A stretch of 64,000 nucleotides of DNA. Origin: a virus. Both the position numbers and the translations under genes were made by a program. Positions 14,679 to 25,500 of the stretch are shown here, one piece after another (position 1 is the stretch's first letter; each line of letters opens with the position of its first letter). The DNA lies in IMG/VR virus record IMGVR_UViG_3300023110_001575, positions 1 through 64,000 of that record; one strand, given 5' to 3'. The notes under the pieces are model-generated. The model was given only the letters and a program-made list of their open reading frames with translations, ran no database searches and was not told the DNA's origin.

Positions 14679-17170
14679 TGATAGCACCTAAACCTATAAG
14701 AACAGAACTTGGTAGAACTAGTAGAGAAGCAGCGCAACCGCATACTCCTGGTACATATCTTGCTAAAGTTGTAAGTCATTTAGATCAAAGATTTATGGGC
14801 GCTCTTAGAGTGCAAATTATTAAGACAAGATCTAGTGCTGATGACGATTCAGATCCTGGACAAGTTGTTGATGCATTTTATGCAAGTCCGTTTTTTGGTA
14901 CCACACCACTTACAGGTGCAACAGGACCAAACGATTATACTCATACACAACAAAGTTACGGATTTTGGGCAGTACCGCCAGATCCTGGATCACGTGTTCT
15001 TGTAACATTTGTCGAAGGCAGACATGACTATTGTTTTTGGTTTGCATGTGTGCCAGATGAATATATGAATTTTACTGTGCCTGCAGGTAATACTGCAACT
15101 GCTGTTACAGATCCTACAATGACACCTGGTACACTACTCGGTAAAAAATTACCAGTGGGAGAGTACAATAAAAATAGAGTAGATCCGCAAGGACAAAAAC
15201 AACCAACATACTATCCTAAACCTCCAAATGATAGGATAACAGATCAATTGTTTAAAGCAGGTTTATTAGATGATGATACAAGAGGACTAACAACAAGCGG
15301 TGCAAGACGTGAAGCACCTAGTAATGTATATGGAATGAACACTCCGGGCCCACTTTATAAAGGTCCTGGTGCTCCTAGAGTAGATAAAGGTGTTGCAGGT
15401 GCTACAGCATCTATGTTCTCAAGTAGGATAGGCGGCCATAGTATTGTTATGGACGACGGCGATGAAAAAATACTACGTAGAGGTCCTGCACGTGAAACAC
15501 CATCTGAATATGTGCCTTTAGAACAAAACGAAGGTGGCGGTAATTATGAAATACCTGCAAATGAACTGTTTAGAATTCGTACTCGCACAGGACATCAAAT
15601 TTTATTACATAACAGTGAAGATTTAATTTACATAGGAAACGCAGGAGGCACTGCATGGATTGAACTTACAGCAAATGGAAAAATTGACATTTATTCTCAT
15701 GATAGTGTAAGTATACACTCTGAAAACGATTTAAATTTTGTTGCTGATAGAGACATTAATTTAACTGCCTATGAAGATATGAATATCATAGTTGGTAAAG
15801 AATTAAGAATAGATGCTGGAGATCAAATAGGACTAACAAGTGGTGCAAAAATTGCAGCAAATGCTGAAGAAGGTATTAGTTTATCTGCTGGTACGTTTTT
15901 AGCAGGATATGCACCTGATAATGTAAGTTTTATTTCCCAAAACACAGCAGACTTTTTAGCAGAATCTACAGTTAATATCGGATCAGCCGCAGGAGAAGTT
16001 GCGATTGAAGGTTGTTCTTATGTTAAAATTGCAACTGACGGTGATTTCCATACAAAAGCATTGGGAACAATTTTTATGCAAAGTGATGAATCTAGCATTA
16101 ATTTGTTAGCAAAACTTTCAACAAAAATTACTGCTGATAATACTGTAGAAATTAAAAGCACAGGTGCTGCAATGAAACTTTATTCCGCAGCAACAATGAG
16201 TTTAAAAGCAGACGGAGCAAATATACAAGCAACAGGAACTAATATTCATCTTAACACAGCAGGAAGTCCTGCAGATACTGCTAGTAATGCACAAGCAGCA
16301 ACACTTCCTGCTGTACCTGATCCTGCGCTGCCTGAAAGTCCTGCAAGAGCAAAACAAGCCGCAAGACAACCAATGCACGAACCTTGGTATCAGCACGAAA
16401 ATCTAAATCCAACGGAATATACTCCAGAAAAAACAAGAGCAGGTCAACAGCAAATTGATACATTTGTTGATGCTGTGCCTGATACTTATTTGCCTCCACA
16501 AAATCAGCCATCGGTTGGCAGAACACAAAGTCAGCAGCGTCCACAACAAGATTTTGCAGGACCTCCTGGCGCATATACAGATCCAAATGCTAATGTACCT
16601 AGAGCACAAGGCGGAACACCAGCAGAACCTTTAACTGCTGCACCTGGGCGTATTCCTGGATTCACAGAACAAGAAACATTAATTTATCTAAATGCTCTAG
16701 GTCAAAGAGAAAGTGGAAATTCATATGACGTTGTAAACAGTATATGTTTTGCAGGAAAATACCAATTTGGACACGCTGCACTTGAAGACATGGGATATAT
16801 TAGATCGGGAACATTTGCAAGAGGGTTAAGAAACTGCACTGTTATGCGTGATTCTTCATTCTGGACAGGAAGAGACGGCATTTCAAGTTTACAAGATTGG
16901 CTAGGCAGTCCAGATGTTCAAGAAGCAACAATAATTAGATACACAACACAAAATTTAAATACACTACGTAGAATTGACGCTTTGTTTGCAGGCGATAGTG
17001 TAAGTGTTATTTCAGGATTGCTAATGGCAGCACACCTTAAAGGCCCAGGAGATGTAAAAGATTGGCGAGTCGGTAATTTAGTAAATCCTGATGCATATGG
17101 AACTACAGTGCAAGCTTATTATAATTTAGGAAGGTCGACAATTTCAAATGAAACAGTATGGAGTGCATAA
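14678..17170 (+). CDS. gp5: gp5-like baseplate hub spike with C-terminal lytic domain
   Basis: 830 aa in three parts. An N-terminal OB-fold region has TYLAKVVSHLDQRFMGALR and FWFACVPDEYMNF (about 25-140). Next is a beta-helix spike of short repeats at about 325-540 (IDIYSHDSVSIHSENDLN and similar), as in T4 gp5C and VgrG. A Pro/Gln-rich linker leads to a C-terminal domain (about 650-830) with LGQRESGNSYDVVNS and FAGKYQFG. There E678 lies in an R-E-S-G motif like the catalytic Glu of transglycosylases. In T4 the lysozyme domain lies between the OB and helix parts; here the lytic domain is at the tip end. It probably pierces and digests cell wall during infection. The start is TAATG-coupled to the upstream gene. 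Confidence 0.85.
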   Translation: MIAPKPIRTELGRTSREAAQPHTPGTYLAKVVSHLDQRFMGALRVQIIKTRSSADDDSDPGQVVDAFYASPFFGTTPLTGATGPNDYTHTQQSYGFWAVPPDPGSRVLVTFVEGRHDYCFWFACVPDEYMNFTVPAGNTATAVTDPTMTPGTLLGKKLPVGEYNKNRVDPQGQKQPTYYPKPPNDRITDQLFKAGLLDDDTRGLTTSGARREAPSNVYGMNTPGPLYKGPGAPRVDKGVAGATASMFSSRIGGHSIVMDDGDEKILRRGPARETPSEYVPLEQNEGGGNYEIPANELFRIRTRTGHQILLHNSEDLIYIGNAGGTAWIELTANGKIDIYSHDSVSIHSENDLNFVADRDINLTAYEDMNIIVGKELRIDAGDQIGLTSGAKIAANAEEGISLSAGTFLAGYAPDNVSFISQNTADFLAESTVNIGSAAGEVAIEGCSYVKIATDGDFHTKALGTIFMQSDESSINLLAKLSTKITADNTVEIKSTGAAMKLYSAATMSLKADGANIQATGTNIHLNTAGSPADTASNAQAATLPAVPDPALPESPARAKQAARQPMHEPWYQHENLNPTEYTPEKTRAGQQQIDTFVDAVPDTYLPPQNQPSVGRTQSQQRPQQDFAGPPGAYTDPNANVPRAQGGTPAEPLTAAPGRIPGFTEQETLIYLNALGQRESGNSYDVVNSICFAGKYQFGHAALEDMGYIRSGTFARGLRNCTVMRDSSFWTGRDGISSLQDWLGSPDVQEATIIRYTTQNLNTLRRIDALFAGDSVSVISGLLMAAHLKGPGDVKDWRVGNLVNPDAYGTTVQAYYNLGRSTISNETVWSA

Positions 17171-17173
17171 AAA

Positions 17174-17989
17174 ATGTGTCAAGTTATAATACCAGCAAAT
17201 GCAGTTGTGCCTCCAAGACAGTCTCCAACTGATCAAATAGCACAACAAGATAGTCAAGGTACACAAGCATTACAATGGCCACCAGGAACAATCGGCGATT
17301 TGCGAGATGGAGATCCTGTTACAGGAGTAGATGGCGGACAGGGTGGAACAGGTGGCAGTCCTCATTTTTTCAGTTATAATAATCCTAACAGAGGTGGAGT
17401 AGAACAAATTACCAATATTCCTCCAGCAGATACTCCATACGGTGCGCTTGCAAATACGCTTGTTGCCTTTAACAGACTAGACTGGACTGAAAAAGGATCT
17501 CCACCAAATCCTAATATCTATGCTTGTTATGTAACTGCTGGCAGATCAGGATATACAAGAGATTCGGGTGCAATTGATTATGCATGGTGTGCAGCATTTG
17601 TAAGTCATGTATTAGCAACCGCAGGTTTAGAAAGTTTTAACACTATGGGAAGTCAAGAATATAAGCGGTACGGACGGGCAATTGATTGGAGAGATTTGTC
17701 TAAGATTAGAAAATACGATATTGCTGTTTTAAAATCTAGAACACGTAGCGGAGGTCATGTAGGGTTTGTTTGGGCTGTAGAACCAGGAAGTTTTAAGATA
17801 CAAATTGCCGGAGGCAACCAAGGCGACAATTATAAAGTTTCTAACTACTGGATTAACAATCCTGATGCAAATTTATATCTTACTGATATTCGTAGGAATT
17901 GGGACATACCTCCCAAATATGATATTGCATATCCAACAGGAGATACAGCAGTTGACACTGGCGGAATAACACAAGGGAGTGTGATATGA
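17174..17989 (+). CDS. Baseplate-associated CHAP/NlpC-type peptidoglycan hydrolase
   Basis: 271 aa. After a Pro/Gly/Gln-rich N-terminus (1-85) comes a cysteine-peptidase-like domain. Its C139 lies in AIDYAWCAAFVSHVLATAG, H195 in RSGGHVGFVWAVE, and there is a following IAGGNQGDNYKVSNYW. This matches the TIGR02594-type family of CHAP-like hydrolases, which cut peptide or amide bonds in peptidoglycan. It lies directly after gp5, with its own lytic domain, and overlaps the next gene (ATGA). It is therefore likely a virion component that helps local wall digestion rather than a holin-linked endolysin. The start ATG has only a weak ribosome site, fitting translational coupling. Confidence 0.8.
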   Translation: MCQVIIPANAVVPPRQSPTDQIAQQDSQGTQALQWPPGTIGDLRDGDPVTGVDGGQGGTGGSPHFFSYNNPNRGGVEQITNIPPADTPYGALANTLVAFNRLDWTEKGSPPNPNIYACYVTAGRSGYTRDSGAIDYAWCAAFVSHVLATAGLESFNTMGSQEYKRYGRAIDWRDLSKIRKYDIAVLKSRTRSGGHVGFVWAVEPGSFKIQIAGGNQGDNYKVSNYWINNPDANLYLTDIRRNWDIPPKYDIAYPTGDTAVDTGGITQGSVI

Positions 17990-18534
17990 GTTCAATTGAT
18001 AATGTTTTAACAACTTATCCTATGTCTAGTAGAGAAATCAACAGACTTATTGATAAAATTGATATGAGCACTGATATAGCAGATGACGGTTATCCTGTAG
18101 GATTGACTGATTTAGAAAAACAGCAATATGATAATATAATTGGACCTTTACAATTTTACGCTGCACAAATCGCAAGACAAGCAGAAGCAGCATTTGCTGA
18201 ACAAGTAGAAGATTGGGATGCTAGAGTTGATACTAGGGTAAATGGAAGAGAGTTTATACGTAATGGATTGATGTTAAATTCTACTCCTGAAGAAGTACAA
18301 AAACTTATATCTCAAGCACTACTAGACGATTTTAATCGTCAAAAATTTGAATTAGATTTAGCGTACAGATTAGAAAGAATTTTTCCTTGGCAAAAAGAGG
18401 AAGTTACTTGGAAAAACGCAGACGCACCCATAAACTTAGGTCTAGATTGGGCTCTTGAAATGTATGACAAATACAATGCAAGATCTGATGAAGATTTTAG
18501 ACGTCTTGCAATTAGACAAGCAATCAGATACTAA
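17986..18534 (+). CDS. Unknown baseplate-operon protein, 182 aa
   Basis: I do not recognise this family. The protein is acidic and mostly helical, with a helix REINRLIDKIDMST, a segment FYAAQIARQAEAAFAEQVE and a C-terminal SDEDFRRLAIRQAIRY. It has no signal peptide, membrane segment or Cys. It overlaps the hydrolase gene by four bases and precedes gp25 by eight, so it is in the wedge/hub operon and is probably structural or an assembly factor. Confidence 0.7.
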   Translation: MSSIDNVLTTYPMSSREINRLIDKIDMSTDIADDGYPVGLTDLEKQQYDNIIGPLQFYAAQIARQAEAAFAEQVEDWDARVDTRVNGREFIRNGLMLNSTPEEVQKLISQALLDDFNRQKFELDLAYRLERIFPWQKEEVTWKNADAPINLGLDWALEMYDKYNARSDEDFRRLAIRQAIRY

Positions 18535-18542
18535 ATATTATT

Positions 18543-18989
18543 ATGAGTACACTAGAAAAAAATCTGTATAAAAATTTAAAGGTAAGACAAAAATCTTATC
18601 AAGTGTCTAATCCTGTAAGAAGTAAATCTTATAGAGGAGTAAGCACTACAGATCCTAACACAAAAAATTTCAACTATACAGATATTGAACTAATAAAAAG
18701 AGATATTTTAAATCATTTTCACATTAGAGTAGGTGAAAAATTAGAAAATCCTAATTTTGGTACAATTATATGGGATCTTTTATACGAGCCGTTTACACCG
18801 GATGTAGAGCAAGCAATTATTGCAAATGTAACTGAAATTGCAAATGCAGATCCTAGAGTTACATTAACAGATGTACAAGTAGATTCTTTTGAATCAGGTA
18901 TACAAATACAGTTAACTTTACTATTTTTAGAGTACAATATATCTGAAGTTTTACAATACGAATTTGACCTAAATAACGAAATCTTTTAA
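18543..18989 (+). CDS. gp25: Baseplate wedge protein gp25
   Basis: 148 aa. A basic N-terminus precedes the GPW/gp25 domain. It has DIELIKRDILNHFHIRVGEK, then NFGTIIWDLLYEPFTPDVE with the conserved E-P-F motif, then DPRVTLTDVQVDS. Gp25 joins the wedge to the tail sheath and has the fold shared by contractile injection systems. T4 gp25 is 132 aa. The position just before gp6 matches the usual gp25-gp6 neighbourhood. Confidence 0.92.
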   Translation: MSTLEKNLYKNLKVRQKSYQVSNPVRSKSYRGVSTTDPNTKNFNYTDIELIKRDILNHFHIRVGEKLENPNFGTIIWDLLYEPFTPDVEQAIIANVTEIANADPRVTLTDVQVDSFESGIQIQLTLLFLEYNISEVLQYEFDLNNEIF

Positions 18990-19010
18990 AGTACGTGTAT
19001 TATAATCCTA

Positions 19011-19018
19011 GATAAATA
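19011..19018 (+). promoter_or_regulatory. Late-promoter-like motif before gp6
   Basis: GATAAATA (7/8 match to TATAAATA) lies 27 nt before the gp6 ATG in a 56-nt gap after gp25. The same octamer appears on the minus strand before the tape measure. Confidence 0.6.
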
Positions 19019-19045
19019 TTATAAATTAATGTTAAGGAAGTGCCC

Positions 19046-22000
19046 ATGTCTTCTATAGATAGACAAAACAGATTATTGCTTGCTGAGGATTGGACAAAGA
19101 TCTATCAGAGTTTTAATAACGCAGAATTCAAATCATATGACTTTGATACATTACGTAGAACAATGATAAGTTACCTACGTAAAAATTATCCAGAAGATTT
19201 TAATGATTATATTGAAAGTTCAGAATATCTTGCAATAATTGATATGATTGCGTTTCTTGGGCAAAACCTTTCATATAGAACAGATTTAAATGCAAGAGAA
19301 AACTATTTAGAACTTGCAGAACGTAGAGAAAGTGTACTCCGTTTAGCAAGACTATTAAGTTATAATGTAACACGTAACCAAGCAGCAAACGGCTTTCTTA
19401 AAATTACAGCAGTTCAGACATCCGAAAATGTAATTGACAGTAATGGAAATAGTCTTTCAGGTAGAAGCATTTTATGGAATGATAACGTTAACAATGACTG
19501 GTTTGAACATTTTGTTAAAATATTAAATGCAGCAAACAATGTATCTAATCAATTTGGACGTCCTGTAAACAATCAAGTTATTGACGGTATTCCAACAGAG
19601 CAGTATACATTTGAAACTAATAATGGCGGTATTCCAATTTATGCGTTCAATCGTGACGTAAATGGCGAAGGTTTAGATTTTGAAGTTGTAAGCACAATTA
19701 TTGACAATGGTGAATTAAAAGAAGCAACACCTAAACCTGCAGAGCCATTAAGTTACATTTATAGAGATAACGGCAGAGGACCTGGTGCATCTAGTACAGG
19801 ATTCTTTATGCATTTTAGACAAGGTAGATTACAAAGAGGTGACTTTGGTGTAGACTTTCCAGTGCCTAATCAAAAAATTGACATTGATACAACAAACATT
19901 AACAATTCAGATGTTTGGCTTTTTGGATTAGATAGTTCTTCAAGAGAAACTACAGAATGGACAAAAATTGATGCTGTAGAAGGAAATAATATTGTTTACA
20001 ATAGCATTTCAAAAAATATTAAAAATGTCTTCAGTGTGCTATCTAGAGCAGACGACAGAATTAGTTTAATTTTTAGTGACGGCGTTTTTGGCAATTTGCC
20101 TACCGGAACATTTAGAGTATATTATAGAACAAGTGCAAATTCAGATGTTGTTATATTGCCAACCAATATAAAAGATGTACAAGTTACTATTCCTTATATC
20201 AGTTCAACAGGTAGAACTGAAACACTTGTTCTTACATTGTCATTACAAGAAACAATTTCTAACAGTGCAAGTAGTGAAAGTACAGATAGCATTAGAAATA
20301 ATGCATCTTCAACTTACTATACTCAAAACAGAATGGTAACAGGCGAAGATTACAATGTTGGTCCACTAGGTGTAAGCCAAGACATTATTAAGGTAAAATC
20401 ACTAAACAGAATTGCAAGCGGTATTAGTAGAAATTATGATATTTTAGATGCTACTGGAAAATACAGTAGCACTAATCTATTTGCTACTGATGGTATTTTG
20501 TATAAAGAGTATATTGACGAAGTTACAAGCTTTGACTTTACAACACGGTCAGATATTTTACAAACAGTTTTAAACAAAATTACTCCATTGTTACAAAGTA
20601 AAAATATTAGAAACTTTTACTTAGAAAATTATAACAGACAAGATTATCGTGAATTAGGTTTAGTGTGGCACGAAGAAACAATCGATACAAACAGAACTAC
20701 AGGTATGTTTGAAGATAGTAACTTAATTAGATATACAGTAGGATCATTCACTGAAGGACCGTTGCGTTTTATTGAACCTGGTGCAATGGTTAAATTTACT
20801 GCACCATCAGGTTATCATTTTATGACTAATGATGACAATAAACTTATGCTAGGTGATGCAACACATAGATATTCAACTTCATATATTTGGACAAAATGTA
20901 TTAGTGTTACAAACGGTGGAAACACTGTTGATGAAACTACAGGACTAGGCGGTGTTGTTTTTAATGATGCTATACCTGACGGTGCTGTTTTAGATAGTAC
21001 AATTCCTAAACTTAGCACACAATTGATTGTAGATATTCAAGGTCAAATGGTAGATCAAATTTTCTCGTACAATACTTTTGGTTTGCGGTACGATAGAGAA
21101 TCTAGATCTTGGAAAGTTATTACTCAGGACAATTTAAATATCACAGGTAATTTTAGTTTAGGACAGGCCGGAGATGTAAGTAATTCACGTATTGATAGCA
21201 GTTGGTTGTTTTTGTTTGAAACTGACGGCGAAACTTATACTGTAACTTATAGAACATTGCGTTACATATTTGAAAGCGATTCAGAATTAAGATTCTATTT
21301 TGACAACAACAAAAAAATATTTGATAGTAAATCAGGTAAAATTATTAGAGATAGAGTATCAGTGCTAAACATCAACAATGATGTAAATTCTAGTACAGGA
21401 ACAGAATCTTACACATTGGATTATGATTGGGAAATATCAAGTGTATATAGAGACCAAGACGGTTATATAGATAGTACTAGAGTTGAAGTTGCGTTTTTTG
21501 ATAGCGACGATGATGGGGTAATTGATAATCCAGACTTGTTTACAGAAATTGTAGATTCTACAAATTATATTTTCTTAAAAGCCAAACAGCAAAATAATAC
21601 AACTGTCTACAATTATGTTTCTGCAGAAAGTGAAAATATAAATGTTGTAGGGTTTAGCACAGACATTAATTTATTAACACCTAATAATCCTAAGTATTAT
21701 GTAAGTGCAACAGACGAATTTTATATTTTAGACTCTGTTAATAGAACATTATCACCTTCTTATGATTATAAAGCATTTATAGGTCGTGATAGTATAAGTT
21801 TTAGATATGTACATGCAAGTGATGAAAACAGCAGGATTGATCCTAGCAGCACAAACGTAATTGATGTGTATCTAATGACACGAGCATACGATACAGCATT
21901 TAGACAATACCTAAGAAACATTGTTACAACTAAACCTTTACCATTGAGCAGTGATCAAATGGCAAGGTATTATGGCGGTGAAATTGAAAAAGTAAAATCT

Positions 22001-22513
22001 ATAAGTGATGAAATAATTTACCATCCTGTTAAGTACAAAGTGCTATTTGGAGATAAAGCAGATATAGATTTACAAGCAGCAATTAAAGTTGTAAAATCTA
22101 AAGAACGTGTAATAAATGATAATGAATTAAAAGTTCGTATTGTGCAAGCAATGAATGAATTTTTTGCATTAGACAATTGGGACTTTGGCGAAACATTTTA
22201 TTGGAGTGAATTAAGTGCATATATTATGAAGCAATTAGCACCTGATATAAACAGTATTGTAGTTGTTCCAAGACTTGCAAGTAGTTCATATGGAAGTTTA
22301 CAAGAAATTAAATGTGATTCAGATGAAATATTAATAAGTGGTGCAACTGTTTCTGATATAGAAATAATTGAGGCACTAACTTCAGAAAGACTTAAAGCGT
22401 CTGGTACAGTAGTTACTCAAAGCGAATTTGTAGGAAGCGGAATACAAAGTGCAGAAGAAACTACAACAGATAATTTTATAATTGGTTCTACAGATAATAC
22501 CGGAGGCTATTAA
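19046..22513 (+). CDS. gp6: Baseplate wedge protein gp6, extended
   Basis: 1155 aa. The N-terminus MSSIDRQNRLLLAEDWTKIY, then SYLRKNYPEDFNDYIESSEY and FLGQNLSYRTDLNARENYLE is the gp6 hallmark in T4-like phages. A C-terminal baseplate-J-like part carries LKVRIVQAMNEFFALDNWDF. Gp6 forms the iris-like ring that holds the six wedges together. The start is the ATG at 19046, 5 nt after AAGGAAG; a GTG two codons earlier lies within the ribosome site and is unlikely. The protein is nearly twice the length of T4 gp6 (660 aa). The extra middle (about 400-950) is beta-rich with many Asp/Ser/Thr and may add surface domains. It is TAATG-coupled to the giant gene downstream. Confidence 0.9.
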   Translation: MSSIDRQNRLLLAEDWTKIYQSFNNAEFKSYDFDTLRRTMISYLRKNYPEDFNDYIESSEYLAIIDMIAFLGQNLSYRTDLNARENYLELAERRESVLRLARLLSYNVTRNQAANGFLKITAVQTSENVIDSNGNSLSGRSILWNDNVNNDWFEHFVKILNAANNVSNQFGRPVNNQVIDGIPTEQYTFETNNGGIPIYAFNRDVNGEGLDFEVVSTIIDNGELKEATPKPAEPLSYIYRDNGRGPGASSTGFFMHFRQGRLQRGDFGVDFPVPNQKIDIDTTNINNSDVWLFGLDSSSRETTEWTKIDAVEGNNIVYNSISKNIKNVFSVLSRADDRISLIFSDGVFGNLPTGTFRVYYRTSANSDVVILPTNIKDVQVTIPYISSTGRTETLVLTLSLQETISNSASSESTDSIRNNASSTYYTQNRMVTGEDYNVGPLGVSQDIIKVKSLNRIASGISRNYDILDATGKYSSTNLFATDGILYKEYIDEVTSFDFTTRSDILQTVLNKITPLLQSKNIRNFYLENYNRQDYRELGLVWHEETIDTNRTTGMFEDSNLIRYTVGSFTEGPLRFIEPGAMVKFTAPSGYHFMTNDDNKLMLGDATHRYSTSYIWTKCISVTNGGNTVDETTGLGGVVFNDAIPDGAVLDSTIPKLSTQLIVDIQGQMVDQIFSYNTFGLRYDRESRSWKVITQDNLNITGNFSLGQAGDVSNSRIDSSWLFLFETDGETYTVTYRTLRYIFESDSELRFYFDNNKKIFDSKSGKIIRDRVSVLNINNDVNSSTGTESYTLDYDWEISSVYRDQDGYIDSTRVEVAFFDSDDDGVIDNPDLFTEIVDSTNYIFLKAKQQNNTTVYNYVSAESENINVVGFSTDINLLTPNNPKYYVSATDEFYILDSVNRTLSPSYDYKAFIGRDSISFRYVHASDENSRIDPSSTNVIDVYLMTRAYDTAFRQYLRNIVTTKPLPLSSDQMARYYGGEIEKVKSISDEIIYHPVKYKVLFGDKADIDLQAAIKVVKSKERVINDNELKVRIVQAMNEFFALDNWDFGETFYWSELSAYIMKQLAPDINSIVVVPRLASSSYGSLQEIKCDSDEILISGATVSDIEIIEALTSERLKASGTVVTQSEFVGSGIQSAEETTTDNFIIGSTDNTGGY

Positions 22514-25500
22514 TGGCATACGATAAAGAACAAAACGAAAGTGGTTTGCCTACTGATAACAACGAAAATCCAAAAGCAATTGATTTTCTGCCAAAATATT
22601 TTAGAACAGATGTAAACAAAAAGTTACTATCTAGCACCATACAGCAAATGATCAATCCAGGTGCTGTTGAAAAAATTAATGCTTTTGCAGGTAGACGTAA
22701 TTCTAAAGTAAACCAAGTCAGTGATGTTTATCTTCCTGATGTAACTCCTGACAGAGAAAATTATCAATTTGAACCTAGTATTGTATACAAAGACGAATTA
22801 GATAATGTTTTGTTTTATAAAAACTATCCTGATTTTATCGGACAAATTAAAAACTTTAAAGGCCCTACAGAAAATCATAATAGTTTAAACTCGCAAGAAA
22901 TGTATTCTTGGAATCCACATATTGATTGGGATAAGTTTGCTAATTTCCGTGAATACTATTGGTTACCTTTAGGTCCTTTGCCTATTCCTGTATTTGGTGA
23001 ACAAAAAGAAATTGAAAGCACTATTGTTGTGTCAACAGTAGTTGACGACGATAATACTGCATTCTTGTTTAGTTCGAGGGGAGCAACAAGAAATCCTACA
23101 CTAAGATTGTTTAAAGGACAAACTTATGTTTTTGAAATTAACACTCCTGGGCATCCATTTACTATTGGAATTACAAGAGATTTTACTGATACAGATCTAG
23201 GATTTAGTGTAGAGCAAGAAATTAGTAGTGAAATTTATGACAAGGATATGTTAAAATATGTTTATGACGAAGAAGGTAGACTTGTTTTAACAGAAGATGA
23301 TTATATTGAGGAAGGGGTAATAAAATGGACTATACCTGACGATGTTCCAGACAGTCTTTATTACCTTAGCCAAAACGATATAAACACAAGTGGTATTATT
23401 TTAAGTTTTGCTATAGAAGAAAACACAGAAATCGATCTTGCTGAAAATGTTATTGGTAAGAAAACCTATAAAACAGGCACAGGCGTACAACTTTCAAATG
23501 GCATGAAAGTTTATTTCCAAGGTACTGTTACACCACAAGAATACAGTGAAGGTTTTTTTTACATTGAAGGTGTAGGCACAAGCATTAAATTAATTCCAGA
23601 AAATGATTTAGAAGTTCCTAGTATCTTTACAAGTGATGTAGAAATTGCATGGGATGAATATGGATTTGACGAAGTACCGTACGAAGACGCTGCAAGTTTT
23701 CCAGGTACAAAAGATTATATTACAGTTAATAGATCAAGTCATGACAGAAACCCTTGGTCACGTTATAATAGATGGTTCCATAAGGATGTAATTGAAAAAA
23801 GTTATGAAGTTAACAATACTGAAATAAATCTAGATCAAAACTTTAGAGCAAAAAGACCGATCATTGAATTTAACGCAGGACTTAAATTATTCAACCATGG
23901 TACATTTGCAAAGAAAAATGTTAATTTAGTTGATAATTTTACAAAAGATGCTTTTAGTAATGTAGAAGGAAGTCTTGGATACAACATAGACGGTGTAGAT
24001 CTAACTGACGGAATGCGTGTATTATTTACAGCAGACCCTGACAGTTTTGTAAATGGTAAAATTTACGAAGTTAATTTTATTACACATAACAGCCGTAGGC
24101 AAATTAGTCTTGTTGAAACTACTGACACTATGCCTTTAGAAAATGAAACTGTACTTGCGTTAGAAGGTGAATCGCTAGGCGGCAAGATGTTTTGGTACAA
24201 TGGTACACAGTGGATTCAGTCACAAGAAAAAACAGGTGTAAACCAAGCACCACTTTTTGACGTTTTTGATCATGACGGAACAATTTTAAACGATGAAATA
24301 ACATATCCTGCGTCAGACTTTATTGGTAATAAAATTTTTAGTTATAAAGAAGGCACCGGATCTGATGATACAGAATTAGGATTTCCTCTAAAGTATAGAA
24401 ATATTTCTAATATAGGAGATATTGTATTTTCGTTTGATTTACAAAACCAAACAGTAAGATATCAAAACGAATTGCGCGAAACACTTACAACACAAACTGA
24501 TACAGGATTTTTGAAAAAGTTTTCCGATATTAGCACATTTGATTATGTAAACGGATGGACAAAAACAAATATATTAAGCAGACAGGCAGTAATACAACAG
24601 CAACTTACAGTTGATGATGAAGTTAATAATTTTCCAATTACTGTTTTTAACAAAAGCGGTACTCTAAGTGATTTAGTTGTTAAAGCTTATGTTGATGGTA
24701 AAAAAGTTTTAGATTCTAAATTTACTATAGACAATATAAACAATATAGCAACTGTAATTTTTCAAGAAGATTTAGAAGTTGGAAAAACACTTGTGTTTAG
24801 ATGTTTTTCTAACACTCCAAAAAATGAAAATGGTTACTATGAAATACCTGTAAACTTAGAAAAAAATCCATTAAATGATAACTTAGTTGACTTTACGTTA
24901 GGTGAAGTAAATGATCATGTAGAATCTATTATTGAAGAAGTACAAGGCTTTGACGGCATTTATCCTGGCGTTAGTAATCTTAGAGATTTAGGAAATGTTA
25001 CACATTATGGTAAGCGTTTTGTACAACACAGCGGACCATTTAATTTAGCAGCATTCCATATTACTGATAAAGAAGCAAATATTGTTAAAGCAATTAATTT
25101 TGTTAGATCAGAATACGGTAAAACAAAACGAAGACTAATTGCACTTGCTAATGAAAGCGGTATAGAAGGAACTGCAAAAGATCAATTAGATGCAGTGCTT
25201 GAAAGATTTTCTAAAGAAACTGTTTCATATAGAAATTTCTATTATGGTGACATGGTTGGTAAGAAAGCAAATACAAGCACAACACACAATATAGATAACA
25301 GTGAAGAAACATATTTTGCTATTGGTCTTACAAATTTTGATATAAACAAGTTGTCTAATCAAGCAGTATATGTTTATCTTAACGGAGTTCAACTTCTAAA
25401 AGATAGAGATTATACAATAAGCGATAACTTTGTTAATATAACAGCAACACTTGCAAAAGGCGATGTTGTAAGAGTTGATGAATTTGAAAATACAAATGGA

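Noticed and set aside
18533-18540. Late promoter CTAAATAT before gp25
   Set aside because: It ends only two or three bases before the ATG, which would place the transcription start inside the gene. It is mostly the TAA stop plus AT-rich bases.
19001-19006. TATAAT as a -10 before gp6
   Set aside because: The nearest -35-like TTGACC is 31 nt upstream; the GATAAATA motif next to it is the better candidate.
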